NCBI GenBank assembly: GCA_947449895.1
Contig: CANFSO010000009.1
Span: 1-41,620 of the forward strand
Direction of reading: 5' to 3'
Length of the DNA: 41,620 nt
Source: Comamonadaceae bacterium
GTDB lineage: Bacteria; Pseudomonadota; Gammaproteobacteria; Burkholderiales; Burkholderiaceae_C
Positions 28,383-38,104 of the stretch are shown one piece after another. Position 1 is the stretch's first letter. Each line of letters opens with the position of its first letter. The position numbers were made by a program, and so were the translations under genes. The notes under the pieces are model-generated. The model was not told where the DNA came from and ran no database searches. It was given only the letters and a program-made list of their open reading frames with translations.

Positions 28383-28694
28383 TTAGCCGGCGATGACGCC
28401 GATTTGCAGTTCAGTGAAATTCTGCCGATGACCTTGGCGCTTTTGGTAGTGCTTACGACGGCGCATCTTGAAGATGCGCACTTTGTCGTGCCGACCATGG
28501 GCTAGGACTGTGACTGTAACTGTTGCACCGGACACCAAGGGGGTACCAATTTTGATATCACTGCCGTCGCCGACTGCCAATACCTGATCGATAACAATCT
28601 CTTGGCCTACGTCCGCAGCAATCTGTTCTACTTTAATTTTTTCACCAGTAGCAACTTTGTATTGTTTGCCACCGGTTTTTATGACCGCGTACAT
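28383..28694 (-). CDS. rplU: 50S ribosomal protein L21
   Basis: L21 binds 23S rRNA. I chose the ATG giving [20 protein letters not shown], the universal L21 N-terminus; the track version starting at 28787 would begin upstream of the predicted -10 and is excluded. The C-terminal part includes [23 protein letters not shown]. Length is 103 residues. It forms an operon with rpmA. Confidence 0.98.
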   Translation of the reverse strand: MYAVIKTGGKQYKVATGEKIKVEQIAADVGQEIVIDQVLAVGDGSDIKIGTPLVSGATVTVTVLAHGRHDKVRIFKMRRRKHYQKRQGHRQNFTELQIGVIAG

Positions 28695-28752
28695 GTAAGA
28701 CCTCTTCAATTTTCGAATTGAGTTCTGCAGACGGATTTCCGCAGAGCCCTCG

Positions 28753-28782
28753 ATTATAGCCTTGACTGGAAAGTCTTGTCGA
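28753..28782 (-). promoter_or_regulatory. Predicted sigma-70 promoter for rplU-rpmA
   Basis: On the minus strand TCGACA (5/6) and TATAAT (6/6) are 18 bases apart. The -10 lies about 60 bases before the rplU ATG, leaving a leader of roughly 50 nt. It fits the internal rplU start. Confidence 0.7.
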
Positions 28783-28861
28783 GCCATATTTTTCGTCTGT
28801 CCTGCCTTCAGCCGTCAATGCATTGTGAGCCCTGCGCTACGGTCGTCAAACGCGATCTTCC

Positions 28862-28867
28862 TATAAT
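28862..28867 (+). promoter_or_regulatory. Candidate -10 element for ispB
   Basis: A perfect TATAAT lies about 30 bases before the proposed TTG start of ispB. No good -35 is visible. Its position argues against the ATGs at 28776 and 28818, which would lie upstream of transcription. Confidence 0.4.
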
Positions 28868-28895
28868 TACTTCAAATTCTGGTCTGGACTTCCCC

Positions 28896-29879
28896 TTGTC
28901 TCTCAATTCTTCAAGTACCGCCGCCGCTTTGGCGCTTATCGCTAATGACATGCGCGGCATGGATGCTGTTGTCGAGCAGCGGCTCAGTTCGGACGTCGTC
29001 CTGATCGGTCAGATTTCCCGCTACATCGTGGCGGCGGGAGGCAAGCGTCTGCGGCCGGCTTTGCTGCTGCTGATGTGCGGTGCGCTCGGCTACAAGGGCG
29101 AGCAGCGCTTCAACTTGGCTGCGGTGGTCGAGTTCATTCATACCGCTACTTTGCTGCACGACGATGTGGTGGATGAGTCGACCTTGCGGCGCGGCCGTGA
29201 GACGGCTAACGAGGCTTTTGGCAATCCCGCCAGTGTGCTGGTCGGTGATTTTTTGTATTCGCGGGCCTTCCAGATGATGGTTGATGCAGGTGACATGCGT
29301 ATCATGCGCACTCTTGCTGAGGCGACTAACGTGATTGCCGAAGGCGAAGTCCAGCAACTTATGAACATGCACGATGCGAGTCTTTCTGAAGCAGACTATG
29401 TGCGGGTGATTCGCTCAAAAACGGCCAAGTTGTTTGAGGCCTGTGCGCGCATCGCCGCCTTGCTGGCGGGCTCCACTCCGGCGGTTGAGGCTGCTTGCGC
29501 GGACTATGGGCAGGCCCTCGGCACGGCTTTTCAGGTCATAGACGACGTGCTTGATTACGACGGTGATGTGTCCGAAATGGGTAAAAACTTGGGTGACGAT
29601 TTGCGCGAGGGCAAAGTCACACTGCCGCTGATCATTGCGATGCAGCGCGGCACGGAGCACGAGCGTGACACGCTGCGCCATGCTATTGAGACAGGTGGAA
29701 CTGAGAAAATGGCTGAAATTGTCGCTATTGTTCAGACTACCGGTGCTCTCGATGCGACCCGCGCATGCGCGGCTACAGAGGCGCAGCGGGCGATGGACGC
29801 GTTGGCTACTCTGCCTGCCAATGATTACCGCTCGGCATTGATGAATCTGGCTTCCCAATTGCTGGAACGGCGTGCTTGA
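28896..29879 (+). CDS. ispB: Octaprenyl diphosphate synthase
   Basis: IspB is a trans-prenyl transferase that makes the ubiquinone side chain, so it serves the same quinone pool as petABC. The first aspartate-rich motif is in LLHDDVVDESTLRRG and the second in FQVIDDVLDYDGD; GGKRLRPALLLL and the chain-length region are typical. I propose the TTG giving M-SLNSSSTAAALALIANDMRGMDAVV, because related proteins start shortly before this helix and because of the upstream TATAAT. The track start at 28776 adds 40 residues with no family likeness. Chain length (C40) is inferred from family, not proven. Confidence 0.9.
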   Translation: MSLNSSSTAAALALIANDMRGMDAVVEQRLSSDVVLIGQISRYIVAAGGKRLRPALLLLMCGALGYKGEQRFNLAAVVEFIHTATLLHDDVVDESTLRRGRETANEAFGNPASVLVGDFLYSRAFQMMVDAGDMRIMRTLAEATNVIAEGEVQQLMNMHDASLSEADYVRVIRSKTAKLFEACARIAALLAGSTPAVEAACADYGQALGTAFQVIDDVLDYDGDVSEMGKNLGDDLREGKVTLPLIIAMQRGTEHERDTLRHAIETGGTEKMAEIVAIVQTTGALDATRACAATEAQRAMDALATLPANDYRSALMNLASQLLERRA

Positions 29880-30157
29880 ATAATTGGTTCGTCTTGATAA
29901 ATCGCAACTCACATCAATATAGTCGCCGTATGATTTCTTTGTAGGAGTCCTATTCCGTGTGTATTCATTGCATCAATTTTTTAAAATATTTTCTGAGCTA
30001 AGTAAGCTTGCCTAGTTACCTATGGTTATAAAAATGAAAAATCTGAGTTTTTCTTGAAAAAGGTAACGGTGTGTTCTGGGGACTAAATTCAAGAAGGTAT
30101 CCCTATGTAATGGGCCGACCAATAGTTTAGAATCTAGTTTTAATCAAAGGATCACAG
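29880..30157. other. AT-rich intergenic region before the H-NS gene
   Basis: These 278 bases have visibly more A/T than the surrounding genes and contain A- and T-tracts. A near-perfect palindrome TAGGAGTCCTA lies at about 29942-29952. I see no ORF of note and no terminator after ispB. The only promoter-like pair is at 29894-29923, and a weak TAGAAT lies at 30128-30133. Confidence 0.6.
29894..29923 (+). promoter_or_regulatory. Candidate promoter upstream of the H-NS gene
   Basis: TTGATA and TATAGT are 18 bases apart, each 5/6 to consensus. If used, it would give a leader of about 230 nt before the H-NS gene or a small RNA. A nearer start, TAGAAT at 30128, has no -35. Confidence 0.4.
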
Positions 30158-30454
30158 ATGAGCTCTTTAAAAGACCTGCTATCGCAAATTGAATCACTGC
30201 AAAATCAAGTGACTGAAGTTCGCCAGCGCGAGGTTGGTGAGGCGATAGCCAAAGTTCGTGCAATTATTGAAGAAAACCAACTCACTGTCGGTGATGTGTT
30301 TCCAAGTGGCAAGGCAAAATCTGCGGCTAAGAAGACTGGTAAAGTCGCCGCTAAATACCGTGACCCAATCAGCGGAAACACTTGGAGTGGTCGTGGCTTG
30401 GCTCCTAAATGGTTGGCTGGTAAGAATAAGGCTGATTTCTTGATCGCTGCTTGA
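30158..30454 (+). CDS. H-NS family nucleoid-associated protein
   Basis: This 98-residue H-NS-type regulator binds AT-rich DNA and usually silences it. The N-terminal half is a coiled-coil oligomerisation segment (LLSQIESLQNQVTEVRQREVGEAIAKVRAIIEENQL). The C-terminal DNA-binding domain is AKYRDPISGNTWSGRGLAPKWLAGKNKADFLI, containing the core loop with SGRG. AAAGGA lies before the ATG and a strong terminator follows, so it is a single-gene unit. The local base composition is more AT-rich than its neighbours. It sits between ispB and the truncated pilB, where I would expect a continuous pil gene. Confidence 0.93.
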   Translation: MSSLKDLLSQIESLQNQVTEVRQREVGEAIAKVRAIIEENQLTVGDVFPSGKAKSAAKKTGKVAAKYRDPISGNTWSGRGLAPKWLAGKNKADFLIAA

Positions 30455-30484
30455 TCGTCCATCGATCCATTTACATCCCTCTTT

Positions 30485-30515
30485 AAAAAGCCCACTTTAT
30501 AGTGGGCTTTTTTTG
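30485..30515 (+). terminator. Rho-independent terminator after the H-NS gene
   Basis: Perfect 12-bp arms AAAAAGCCCACT/AGTGGGCTTTTT enclose a TTAT loop, with further T residues after. It would stop readthrough into pilB. Confidence 0.95.
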
Positions 30516-30522
30516 TTTCTTA

Positions 30523-30546
30523 TGATTGGATAAATACGCCCAATCA
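30523..30546. repeat. Inverted repeat upstream of pilB
   Basis: TGATTGG and CCAATCA are perfect 7-bp arms separated by ten bases, just after the H-NS terminator. There is no T-run, so it is not an obvious terminator; an operator or mRNA hairpin is possible. Confidence 0.5.
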
Positions 30547-30557
30547 ATAGGAATAGG

Positions 30558-30572
30558 CCCTCAATTTGAGGG
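30558..30572. repeat. Palindrome CCCTCAA-T-TTGAGGG
   Basis: A 15-bp perfect odd palindrome lies about 120 bases before the truncated pilB frame. It could be a protein binding site; no known consensus is recognised. Confidence 0.5.
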
Positions 30573-30691
30573 AAGTCGAAGTTTTATACTTGAAGCGTGG
30601 CTGAAACGTTTATGCACTCACTTTGTTCTGTTTCGGGAGATGTAGTTATTAGATTTACATTCCGTCTCTCTTCGGCGATGATCGGCCATGA

Positions 30692-31882
<1,191 letters not shown>

Positions 31883-31912
31883 CCAAACTGCAGACAAGAA
31901 TCTTTGAACTTC

Positions 31913-33133
31913 ATGACCCTATCTACAGTTTCACATCCACTTCACGATGGTGTCTTCGAATGGGAGGGTAACAACCGCGATGGCAATCCAGTGCGCGGTC
32001 AAATTCGGGCGATGGGCGAAAATCATGCGATAGCTGTTTTAAGGCGGCAGGGCGTTCAACCACTGAAAGTTTCGCGACAGCGACAGGCATCAGGCCGCTC
32101 TGTTTCACCTAACGACGTGGCTGCTTTCACTAGGCAGTTGGCGACCATGATGAAAGCTGGCGTGCCGCTACTCCAATGCTTTGACATCGTGGGCCGTGGT
32201 CACAGTAATTCGCGCATGGTCAGATTGCTCAGTGATATCCGTAGCGATGTCGAAACCGGTACATCCTTAAGCTTTGCTTTTGGCAAGCACCCGTCTCATT
32301 TTAATTCGCTCTACTGCAATCTGGTGGCGGCAGGTGAGGCCGCCGGTATTTTGGATGCGTTGCTGGACCGCTTGGCGGTCTATATGGAAAAGACAGAAGC
32401 AATGAAATCGAAGGTTCGGTCCGCTTTGAGTTATCCGGCCGCAGTCATGAGCGTAGCGCTTGTCGTGATTGGGATCATCATGATCGTCGTTATCCCGGCG
32501 TTTAAGAGCGTTTTCTCGTCGTTCGGTGCTGAGCTGCCGGCACCCACTCTTTTGGTTTTGGGGGTCAGTGAGTTTTTTGTAGATTACTGGTGGCTCATGG
32601 TCGGGGCTGGGGGTGTCAGTTCTTATACTTTGTGTCGCATGTGGCGGCATAGCGAGAGATTGCAAAGGTTGATGGACCGATGGATATTGACGTTGCCAGT
32701 CTTTGGTGTACTTCTCGAAAAGGCTTGCATTGCCAGATGGACAAGAACGCTTTCAACGATGTTTGCTGCCGGTGTGCCGCTCTTGGAGTCACTGGGGTTA
32801 GCGGGCGGAACCACCGGGAATTCTGTCTATGCGCAGGCAACAGTCAATATTCAAGAAAAAGTGTCGGCCGGGGTTAGTTTGAATGCCGCCATGGCGCAAA
32901 CGGGTGTGTTTCCAAGCATGGTGGTGCAGATGTGTGCGATTGGGGAAGAGTCAGGATCGTTGGATCACATGCTGGGCAAAGCGGCAGATTTTTTTGAGAC
33001 TGAAGTGGATCAAAAGATTGCCGTCTTGGCAAGTCTGATGGAGCCCTTCATCATCGTGGTTCTTGGATCGCTGATTGGTGGGATTGTGATCTCGATGTAT
33101 CTGCCGATCTTCGAACTCGGGCAGGTGATCTGA
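31913..33133 (+). CDS. pilC: Type IV pilus inner-membrane platform protein PilC
   Basis: PilC is the polytopic platform with which PilB and PilT interact. The 406 residues contain two T2SSF domains: the first from about residue 65 (DVAAFTRQLATMMKAGVPLLQCFDIV) with following hydrophobic helix VMSVALVVIGIIMIVVIPAF, and the second from about residue 270 (ARWTRTLSTMFAAGVPLLESL), ending in a C-terminal helix PFIIVVLGSLIGGIVISMYLPIFELG. The ATG at 31913 is preferred; a TTG three codons earlier is possible. It is intact, unlike pilB 30 bases upstream, and overlaps pilD by one base (TGATG). Confidence 0.93.
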   Translation: MTLSTVSHPLHDGVFEWEGNNRDGNPVRGQIRAMGENHAIAVLRRQGVQPLKVSRQRQASGRSVSPNDVAAFTRQLATMMKAGVPLLQCFDIVGRGHSNSRMVRLLSDIRSDVETGTSLSFAFGKHPSHFNSLYCNLVAAGEAAGILDALLDRLAVYMEKTEAMKSKVRSALSYPAAVMSVALVVIGIIMIVVIPAFKSVFSSFGAELPAPTLLVLGVSEFFVDYWWLMVGAGGVSSYTLCRMWRHSERLQRLMDRWILTLPVFGVLLEKACIARWTRTLSTMFAAGVPLLESLGLAGGTTGNSVYAQATVNIQEKVSAGVSLNAAMAQTGVFPSMVVQMCAIGEESGSLDHMLGKAADFFETEVDQKIAVLASLMEPFIIVVLGSLIGGIVISMYLPIFELGQVI

Positions 33134-34005
33134 TGTTGACCTCTGTGTGGCCGCACGCACTGCCCTTGCTGGCGGGATTGATCGGATTGATCATTGGTAG
33201 TTTTCTCAACGTCGTGATCCATCGTTTACCGCTGATGCTGGAGCAGCAGTGGGCCAAGGAGTGCGCCGAATTTTCGGGGCAAGACGCAGGACTAGAAGCC
33301 AAAACAGAGCCGGTTTTTAGCCTCTCACAGCCGCGCTCGCGTTGTCCGCACTGCGGTCACCCGATTGCTTGGCATGAAAACATTCCTGTTGTGAGTTATC
33401 TTTTTTTGCGCGGCCAGTGTTCTGCATGCGGCGTCAAAATCAGCCTGCGTTACCCCTTGGTCGAATTGGTGATGGCTGGCTTGTTTTATTTTTGCGTGAC
33501 GCGTTGGGGTGGGACATCGACAGCGGTAGTTTGGTGCGGGTTTTCTGCGGCGGTTGTGACGCTGGCCATGATCGATTGGGACACCACCTTGCTGCCAGAT
33601 GACATCACCCTGCCGCTGGTGTGGAGTGGTCTGATCGTCGCTGCGCTGCAGTGGAATCCCGGCGTCAGCTTGAGCGACGCTGTGTGGGGCGCTGTGGGCG
33701 GTTACCTGTCTCTGTGGGGGGTGTATTGGGCCTTCAAGCTCATCACCGGTAAAGACGGCATGGGTTTTGGCGATTTCAAATTATTTGCGGCGCTGGGCGC
33801 TTGGTTCGGCTTGACTGCGCTGGTACCGATCATTTTGATGGCTTCGGTGCTTGGCGCTGTGGTCGGTATGGGTCTCAAGTGGTCGTCAAAACTGCGTGAA
33901 GGTGGCTACGTGCCCTTTGGCCCATTTTTGGCCATCGCGGGTTTAACGGCGCTGTTTTTTGGCCCCCAGGCTATCTTGCGATGGGCGGGGCTCGGACTGC
34001 TATGA
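33133..34005 (+). CDS. pilD: Prepilin peptidase / N-methyltransferase
   Basis: PilD cleaves and N-methylates type IV prepilins and type II secretion pseudopilins in the inner membrane. The N-terminal helix LLAGLIGLIIGSFLNVVIHRLP, the zinc tetracysteine CPHC...CSAC, and the two catalytic Asp regions (MIDWDTTLLPDD and GFGDFKLFAALGAW) are all present. About seven to eight hydrophobic segments can be counted in 290 residues. It overlaps pilC and coaE (ATGA). Because PilD can serve other secretion systems, it may be kept under selection even if pilB is broken. Confidence 0.95.
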   Translation: MLTSVWPHALPLLAGLIGLIIGSFLNVVIHRLPLMLEQQWAKECAEFSGQDAGLEAKTEPVFSLSQPRSRCPHCGHPIAWHENIPVVSYLFLRGQCSACGVKISLRYPLVELVMAGLFYFCVTRWGGTSTAVVWCGFSAAVVTLAMIDWDTTLLPDDITLPLVWSGLIVAALQWNPGVSLSDAVWGAVGGYLSLWGVYWAFKLITGKDGMGFGDFKLFAALGAWFGLTALVPIILMASVLGAVVGMGLKWSSKLREGGYVPFGPFLAIAGLTALFFGPQAILRWAGLGLL

Positions 34006-34619
34006 CGCAACCCTTTGTGGCGCGTCGCATCGGGCTCACTGGTGGTATCGGAAGCGGCAAGAGCACCGTAGCCAAGATGCTGGCCGAATGCGGTGCTGTC
34101 ATTGTGGATGCAGACGCAATCTCACGTCAGCTGACGGCCACAGGCGGCGGCGCCATTGCGGCTATTGCCCAAATCTTCGGTGCGGCCTTCATCACGCCGC
34201 TGGGAGCTCTGGACCGGGAAGCCATGCGTCAGAAGGTTTTTTCAGACCCGGCCGCGAAACTGCGTTTGGAAGCTATCGTCCACCCGCTCGTGGCGGCGCA
34301 GACCGCTCAGCAAGCGAGCGCCGCAGAAAGCAAGGGCGCGTGTTGCATTGTTTTTGACGTTCCCTTGTTGGTCGAGTCTGGACGTTGGCGCCAGCAACTG
34401 CATCAGGTGTTGGTCGTGGATTGCACCGAAGAACGGCAAATCAGTCGGGTCATGGCTCGAAATGGCTGGACCCGTGAGGCGGTGCAAAAAGTCATGGACG
34501 CACAAGCCAGCCGGGCACAACGGCTGGCCGCAGCCGACATGTGTATTTACAATGAGACACAGTCGCTGGCAGAATTAGCCGGTCTGGCGCGGGCTGCAGC
34601 TGCGAGCTTCGGGCTATGA
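34002..34619 (+). CDS. coaE: Dephospho-CoA kinase
   Basis: CoaE catalyses the last step of coenzyme A synthesis. The P-loop is GLTGGIGSGKSTVAKMLAE, followed by VIVDADAISRQL, and VFDVPLLVESG is typical of the CoA-binding part. I chose the ATG at 34002, which overlaps the pilD stop as ATGA, over the track start 21 bases upstream inside pilD. Length is 205 residues, normal. Confidence 0.95.
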   Translation: MTQPFVARRIGLTGGIGSGKSTVAKMLAECGAVIVDADAISRQLTATGGGAIAAIAQIFGAAFITPLGALDREAMRQKVFSDPAAKLRLEAIVHPLVAAQTAQQASAAESKGACCIVFDVPLLVESGRWRQQLHQVLVVDCTEERQISRVMARNGWTREAVQKVMDAQASRAQRLAAADMCIYNETQSLAELAGLARAAAASFGL

Positions 34620-34669
34620 TCTAAAGGTGCCCGGTCAGCCGGCCTCTCAACGTCGATAAAGATATCGCT

Positions 34670-35425
34670 GTGATCCTTTACGAGTATCCATTTAACGAAC
34701 GCGTACGCACATATTTGCGCCTTGAGCACCTGTTCGGCAGGCTAGGCGAATTGGCAGAGCGCGACGACCCCATTGACCACCATTACGCCATCACCACGAT
34801 CTTCGAGATCATGGACGTTGGTGGCCGTGCCGATTTGAAAACCGACGTCCTCAAAGACCTCGAAAAACAAAAACATGTGCTGAATGGTTACCGCGGTAAC
34901 CCGGCCATCTCGGAAGCTGCGCTTGACGAAATCACCGGCCAGTTGGACAGTTACTTTGCAAGTCTGAACGCCTTGCCTGGCAAGGCGGGTCAGTCATTGA
35001 CGGATAACGACTGGCTCATGGGCATTCGCAGCCGTGCTGGCATTCCGGGCGGAACCTGCGAGTTTGACTTGCCAGCTTATTTCGCTTGGCAGCACTTGAG
35101 CGGTTCGCGTCGGCGAGAAGATATTCAGCGCTGGATGTCGACACTTGTGCCTCTGGCTGGTTCTATCAACCTGTTGTTGAAGCTGCTGCGCGATGCGGGC
35201 CTGCCACAAAAAGTACTTGCCTCTGGTGGTGTTTATCAGCAGACGCTGCCGCAGGGGCGGACCTTCCAGTTGTTGCGACTGCGGCTCGATTCTGCGAATG
35301 GTCTGGTGCCTGAAATCAGCGCCAACCGACTGATGGCATCGGTGCGGCTGATGCGACTTGAAAGCGATGATCGCTTGCATTCTGCTGCCGAAGATGCCGA
35401 ATTTGAACTCACGCTCTGCGCATGA
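34670..35425 (+). CDS. zapD: Cell division protein ZapD
   Basis: ZapD crosslinks FtsZ protofilaments at the division ring. The GTG start gives [22 protein letters not shown], the conserved N-terminus. The rest (helical bundle and C-terminal beta domain, ending ...DAEFELTLC) follows the family over 251 residues. It lies 50 bases after coaE and overlaps yacG by four bases, as in many beta- and gammaproteobacteria. Confidence 0.95.
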   Translation: MILYEYPFNERVRTYLRLEHLFGRLGELAERDDPIDHHYAITTIFEIMDVGGRADLKTDVLKDLEKQKHVLNGYRGNPAISEAALDEITGQLDSYFASLNALPGKAGQSLTDNDWLMGIRSRAGIPGGTCEFDLPAYFAWQHLSGSRRREDIQRWMSTLVPLAGSINLLLKLLRDAGLPQKVLASGGVYQQTLPQGRTFQLLRLRLDSANGLVPEISANRLMASVRLMRLESDDRLHSAAEDAEFELTLCA

Positions 35426-35625
35426 CGATGACTTCTGCACCCAAAATTGTTACCTGCCCAGGTTGCGGCGGTGACAGTGTCTACGCACACACCAATGCCT
35501 TCAGGCCGTTTTGCAGTCAGCGCTGTAAAAACATAGACTTAGGCGCTTGGGCCAGCGAGAGCTTTCGCTTGGCAACAGACGCGCCACCTGACGATCTGGT
35601 TTTCGGCGACGCCAAGCTGCAATAG
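35422..35625 (+). CDS. yacG: DNA gyrase inhibitor YacG (zinc-binding)
   Basis: YacG is a small zinc protein reported to inhibit DNA gyrase in E. coli. The four zinc cysteines are visible in [12 protein letters not shown] and [17 protein letters not shown]. Length is 67 residues. The ATG overlaps the zapD stop (ATGA). An inverted repeat spans its stop codon. Confidence 0.93.
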   Translation: MTMTSAPKIVTCPGCGGDSVYAHTNAFRPFCSQRCKNIDLGAWASESFRLATDAPPDDLVFGDAKLQ

Positions 35626-35633
35626 CTTGGCGT
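35609..35633. terminator. Hairpin spanning the yacG stop, likely bidirectional terminator
   Basis: Perfect 10-bp arms ACGCCAAGCT/AGCTTGGCGT enclose a GCAAT loop. The TAG of yacG lies in the structure. Convergent yacG and grxD flank it. No T-run follows directly, so intrinsic termination would be imperfect. Confidence 0.5.
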
Positions 35634-35649
35634 TGTAGGGTCGCCGATT

Positions 35650-35970
35650 TTAGGCTTCGGGCGTACCGATGACCTGTTGCAATTCACCATTTTGGTACAT
35701 CTCCATCATGATGTCCGAGCCGCCAATGAACTCACCCTTGACGTACAGCTGGGGAATCGTTGGCCAGTTGCTGTATTCCTTGATGCCGTGGCGAATGTCT
35801 TCGTCTTCTAGGACGTTGACGGTCGCTGGTTTGCTCACGCCGCAAGCTTTCAGCACTTGAATGGCCTTGCCAGAAAAGCCGCACATCGGGAACTGGGCGG
35901 TGCCTTTCATGAAAAGAACCACGTCGCTGGATTTAACGATGTCATCAATGCGTTGTTGGGTGTCGCTCAT
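35650..35970 (-). CDS. grxD: Monothiol glutaredoxin Grx4 type
   Basis: This 106-residue monothiol glutaredoxin is of the class that carries and transfers [2Fe-2S] clusters. The active site is variant-free for the class: MKGTAQFPMCGFSGKAIQVL (CGFS). WPTIPQLYVKGEFIGGSDIMMEMYQNGEL is the glutathione-binding region. It lies 75 bases after prmC on the same strand, at the end of hemA-prfA-prmC. Confidence 0.96.
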   Translation of the reverse strand: MSDTQQRIDDIVKSSDVVLFMKGTAQFPMCGFSGKAIQVLKACGVSKPATVNVLEDEDIRHGIKEYSNWPTIPQLYVKGEFIGGSDIMMEMYQNGELQQVIGTPEA

Positions 35971-36045
35971 GGGAATACTCCGTTGGTGTGGTCGTGGCGC
36001 GCAGGCCAGACGTTAAAAATTATCACCCCAGATTATCGGGCGCTT

Positions 36046-36900
36046 TTAATTCCGCTGCGCAACTCCGGCTTCACGTGGCCAACGGCCACCCGTGCAGCGC
36101 TGGATGCCGCCTAAATCGTCACGGCTGGAGACGCTCTCAAAGCCTTGTTCTCGCAGTAACTGGCCAACGGCCTCAGCTTGGTCGTAGCCGTGCTCTAGCA
36201 GCAGCCAGCCGCCAGCTTGCAAGTGTGCGGGCGCAGCGGCAATGATCTGGCGCAGATCACTCAGTCCGTCTGCACCTGCCGTCAGCGCCTGAATCGGTTC
36301 GTGGCCCAAAGCCGTCAAATGCGGGTCGCCTTCGCGGACATACGGCGGGTTGCTGACGATCACATCAAACCGGCCCTTGACCTGCTCAAACCAGCGACTG
36401 ATCTCAATCGACACAGCCAAACCCAGCGTCGCCGCATTGCTGCGAGCGACCGCCACGGCGTCCGCGCTGGCGTCGATGGCGCGGACATCTGCTGTCGGGC
36501 GCGCGTGCTTGAGTGCCAAGGCGATGGCGCCGCTGCCGGTGCCGAGGTCGAGTACTTTAGCGTCGCCCTGAGGAAGCACGTCAAGCGCCCAGCTGACCAG
36601 GGTTTCGGTGTCTGGCCGGGGGATTAAGACGCGTGCATCAACAGCCAACGCTAGGCCAAAAAATTCTTGTTGGCCGACGATGTAGGCCAGCGGTTCGCCG
36701 CTCGCTCGGCGTTGGCTGAGCAGGCGAAAGCGTTTGCTGACCTCGGGCGGCAGCGGGTCACGGTCATGCGCGATCAACCAAGCCCGCTCGCCATGCGGCT
36801 TGCCCAGCACATGCAACAACAGCAATTGCGCATCGAGCCGATCCAGCCCCAAACTGCCAGCGGCAGCGATGGTCTGCGCGCAAGTCAAAGCGTCAGGCAT
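36046..36900 (-). CDS. prmC: Release factor glutamine methyltransferase
   Basis: PrmC methylates the Gln of the GGQ motif in release factors RF1 and RF2, so it modifies the product of the adjacent prfA. The SAM-binding motif [16 protein letters not shown] and the substrate motif [15 protein letters not shown] are seen, after an N-terminal helical domain. Length is 284 residues. The start overlaps prfA by eight bases, indicating coupling. Confidence 0.96.
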   Translation of the reverse strand: MPDALTCAQTIAAAGSLGLDRLDAQLLLLHVLGKPHGERAWLIAHDRDPLPPEVSKRFRLLSQRRASGEPLAYIVGQQEFFGLALAVDARVLIPRPDTETLVSWALDVLPQGDAKVLDLGTGSGAIALALKHARPTADVRAIDASADAVAVARSNAATLGLAVSIEISRWFEQVKGRFDVIVSNPPYVREGDPHLTALGHEPIQALTAGADGLSDLRQIIAAAPAHLQAGGWLLLEHGYDQAEAVGQLLREQGFESVSSRDDLGGIQRCTGGRWPREAGVAQRN

Positions 36901-38008
36901 TGCGGTTTTCCAACTCGGCCAGCAGTTCGGCGCCGCGCTCCACTTGCAGGGCAGTCACCACATCTTCGAGGTCGCCCTCCATGATGTAGTTGAGTTTGTA
37001 GAGCGTCAGGTTGATGCGGTGGTCGGTGAGCCGGCCCTGCGGAAAGTTGTAGGTGCGGATGCGGTCGCTGCGGTCGCCGCTGCCGATCAAGCCCTTGCGC
37101 GTTGCGGCGTCTTTGGCGGCGCGTTCCGAGCGGTCTTTTTCATGGATGCGGGCCGTCAGGACTTTCAAGGCCTGGGCTTTGTTGCTGTGCTGGCTGCGAC
37201 CTTCCTGGCACTCGGCGACGATGCCGGTGGGCAAGTGGGTGATGCGCACGGCCGAGTCGGTCTTGTTGATGTGCTGACCGCCAGCGCCACTGGCGCGGTA
37301 GGTGTCAATGCGCAAATCGGCTGGATTGATCTGGATCAGCACCGCTTCGTCGGGCTCGGCCAGCACAGCCACCGTGCAGGCGCTGGTGTGGATGCGGCCC
37401 TGGGTTTCGGTGGCTGGCACACGTTGCACCCGGTGGCCGCCTGATTCAAAGCGCAACTTGCCGTAGACGCCCATGCCGAGACTGTCGGGCTGGCCTTCCA
37501 TGCGAACCACCACTTCCTTGTAGCCGCCCAGCTCTGAGGGCGACTCGCTGATGATCTCGCAGCGCCAGCCGCAGCGCTCTGCATAACGCGTGTACATGCG
37601 AAACAAGTCGGCGGCAAACAGCGCTGACTCATCGCCGCCCGCGCCCGCGCGAATCTCCAAAAAGGCTGGCCGAGAGTCGTCCGGGTCTTTGGGAATCAGC
37701 ATCAGCTGCAGGGCTTCGTCGAGCCGCGTGATGTCGGCTTTTGCCTCGTCGATTTCGTCTTCGGCCATGGCCGTCATGTCGGGGTCTGCTACGGCTTCGG
37801 TGAGCATGGCTTGGGCGCCGGCCAGATCAGCCTCGCGGCGCGTCAACTTGTTGTATTGCGCCGTGATCAGACTGGCTTCGGCGTGTTCGCGAGTCAGGTT
37901 CCGAAAGCGCTCCATGTCGCTGACCACATCGCTGGCCGAGAGCAATGCGTCAAGCTCGTGCAGGCGAAGAATCTGGCGTTCCAGGGTTTGGCGAAGAAAT
38001 GGTTTCAT
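36893..38008 (-). CDS. prfA: Peptide chain release factor 1
   Basis: RF1 recognises UAA and UAG. The codon-recognition PAT tripeptide is in [14 protein letters not shown], and the catalytic GGQ is in [20 protein letters not shown]. Length is 371 residues, near the usual 360. It lies between hemA (96 bases upstream) and prmC. Confidence 0.97.
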   Translation of the reverse strand: MKPFLRQTLERQILRLHELDALLSASDVVSDMERFRNLTREHAEASLITAQYNKLTRREADLAGAQAMLTEAVADPDMTAMAEDEIDEAKADITRLDEALQLMLIPKDPDDSRPAFLEIRAGAGGDESALFAADLFRMYTRYAERCGWRCEIISESPSELGGYKEVVVRMEGQPDSLGMGVYGKLRFESGGHRVQRVPATETQGRIHTSACTVAVLAEPDEAVLIQINPADLRIDTYRASGAGGQHINKTDSAVRITHLPTGIVAECQEGRSQHSNKAQALKVLTARIHEKDRSERAAKDAATRKGLIGSGDRSDRIRTYNFPQGRLTDHRINLTLYKLNYIMEGDLEDVVTALQVERGAELLAELENRNA

Positions 38009-38104
38009 CAGGGAATTCGGGGTGGCAGCGGAGGGAGCAGAAGCGATCCCTTGCGGGGCCGCTAACCGACAAGGTCGGCGCGATCTTGGGCGTGAAGATC
38101 GCCG

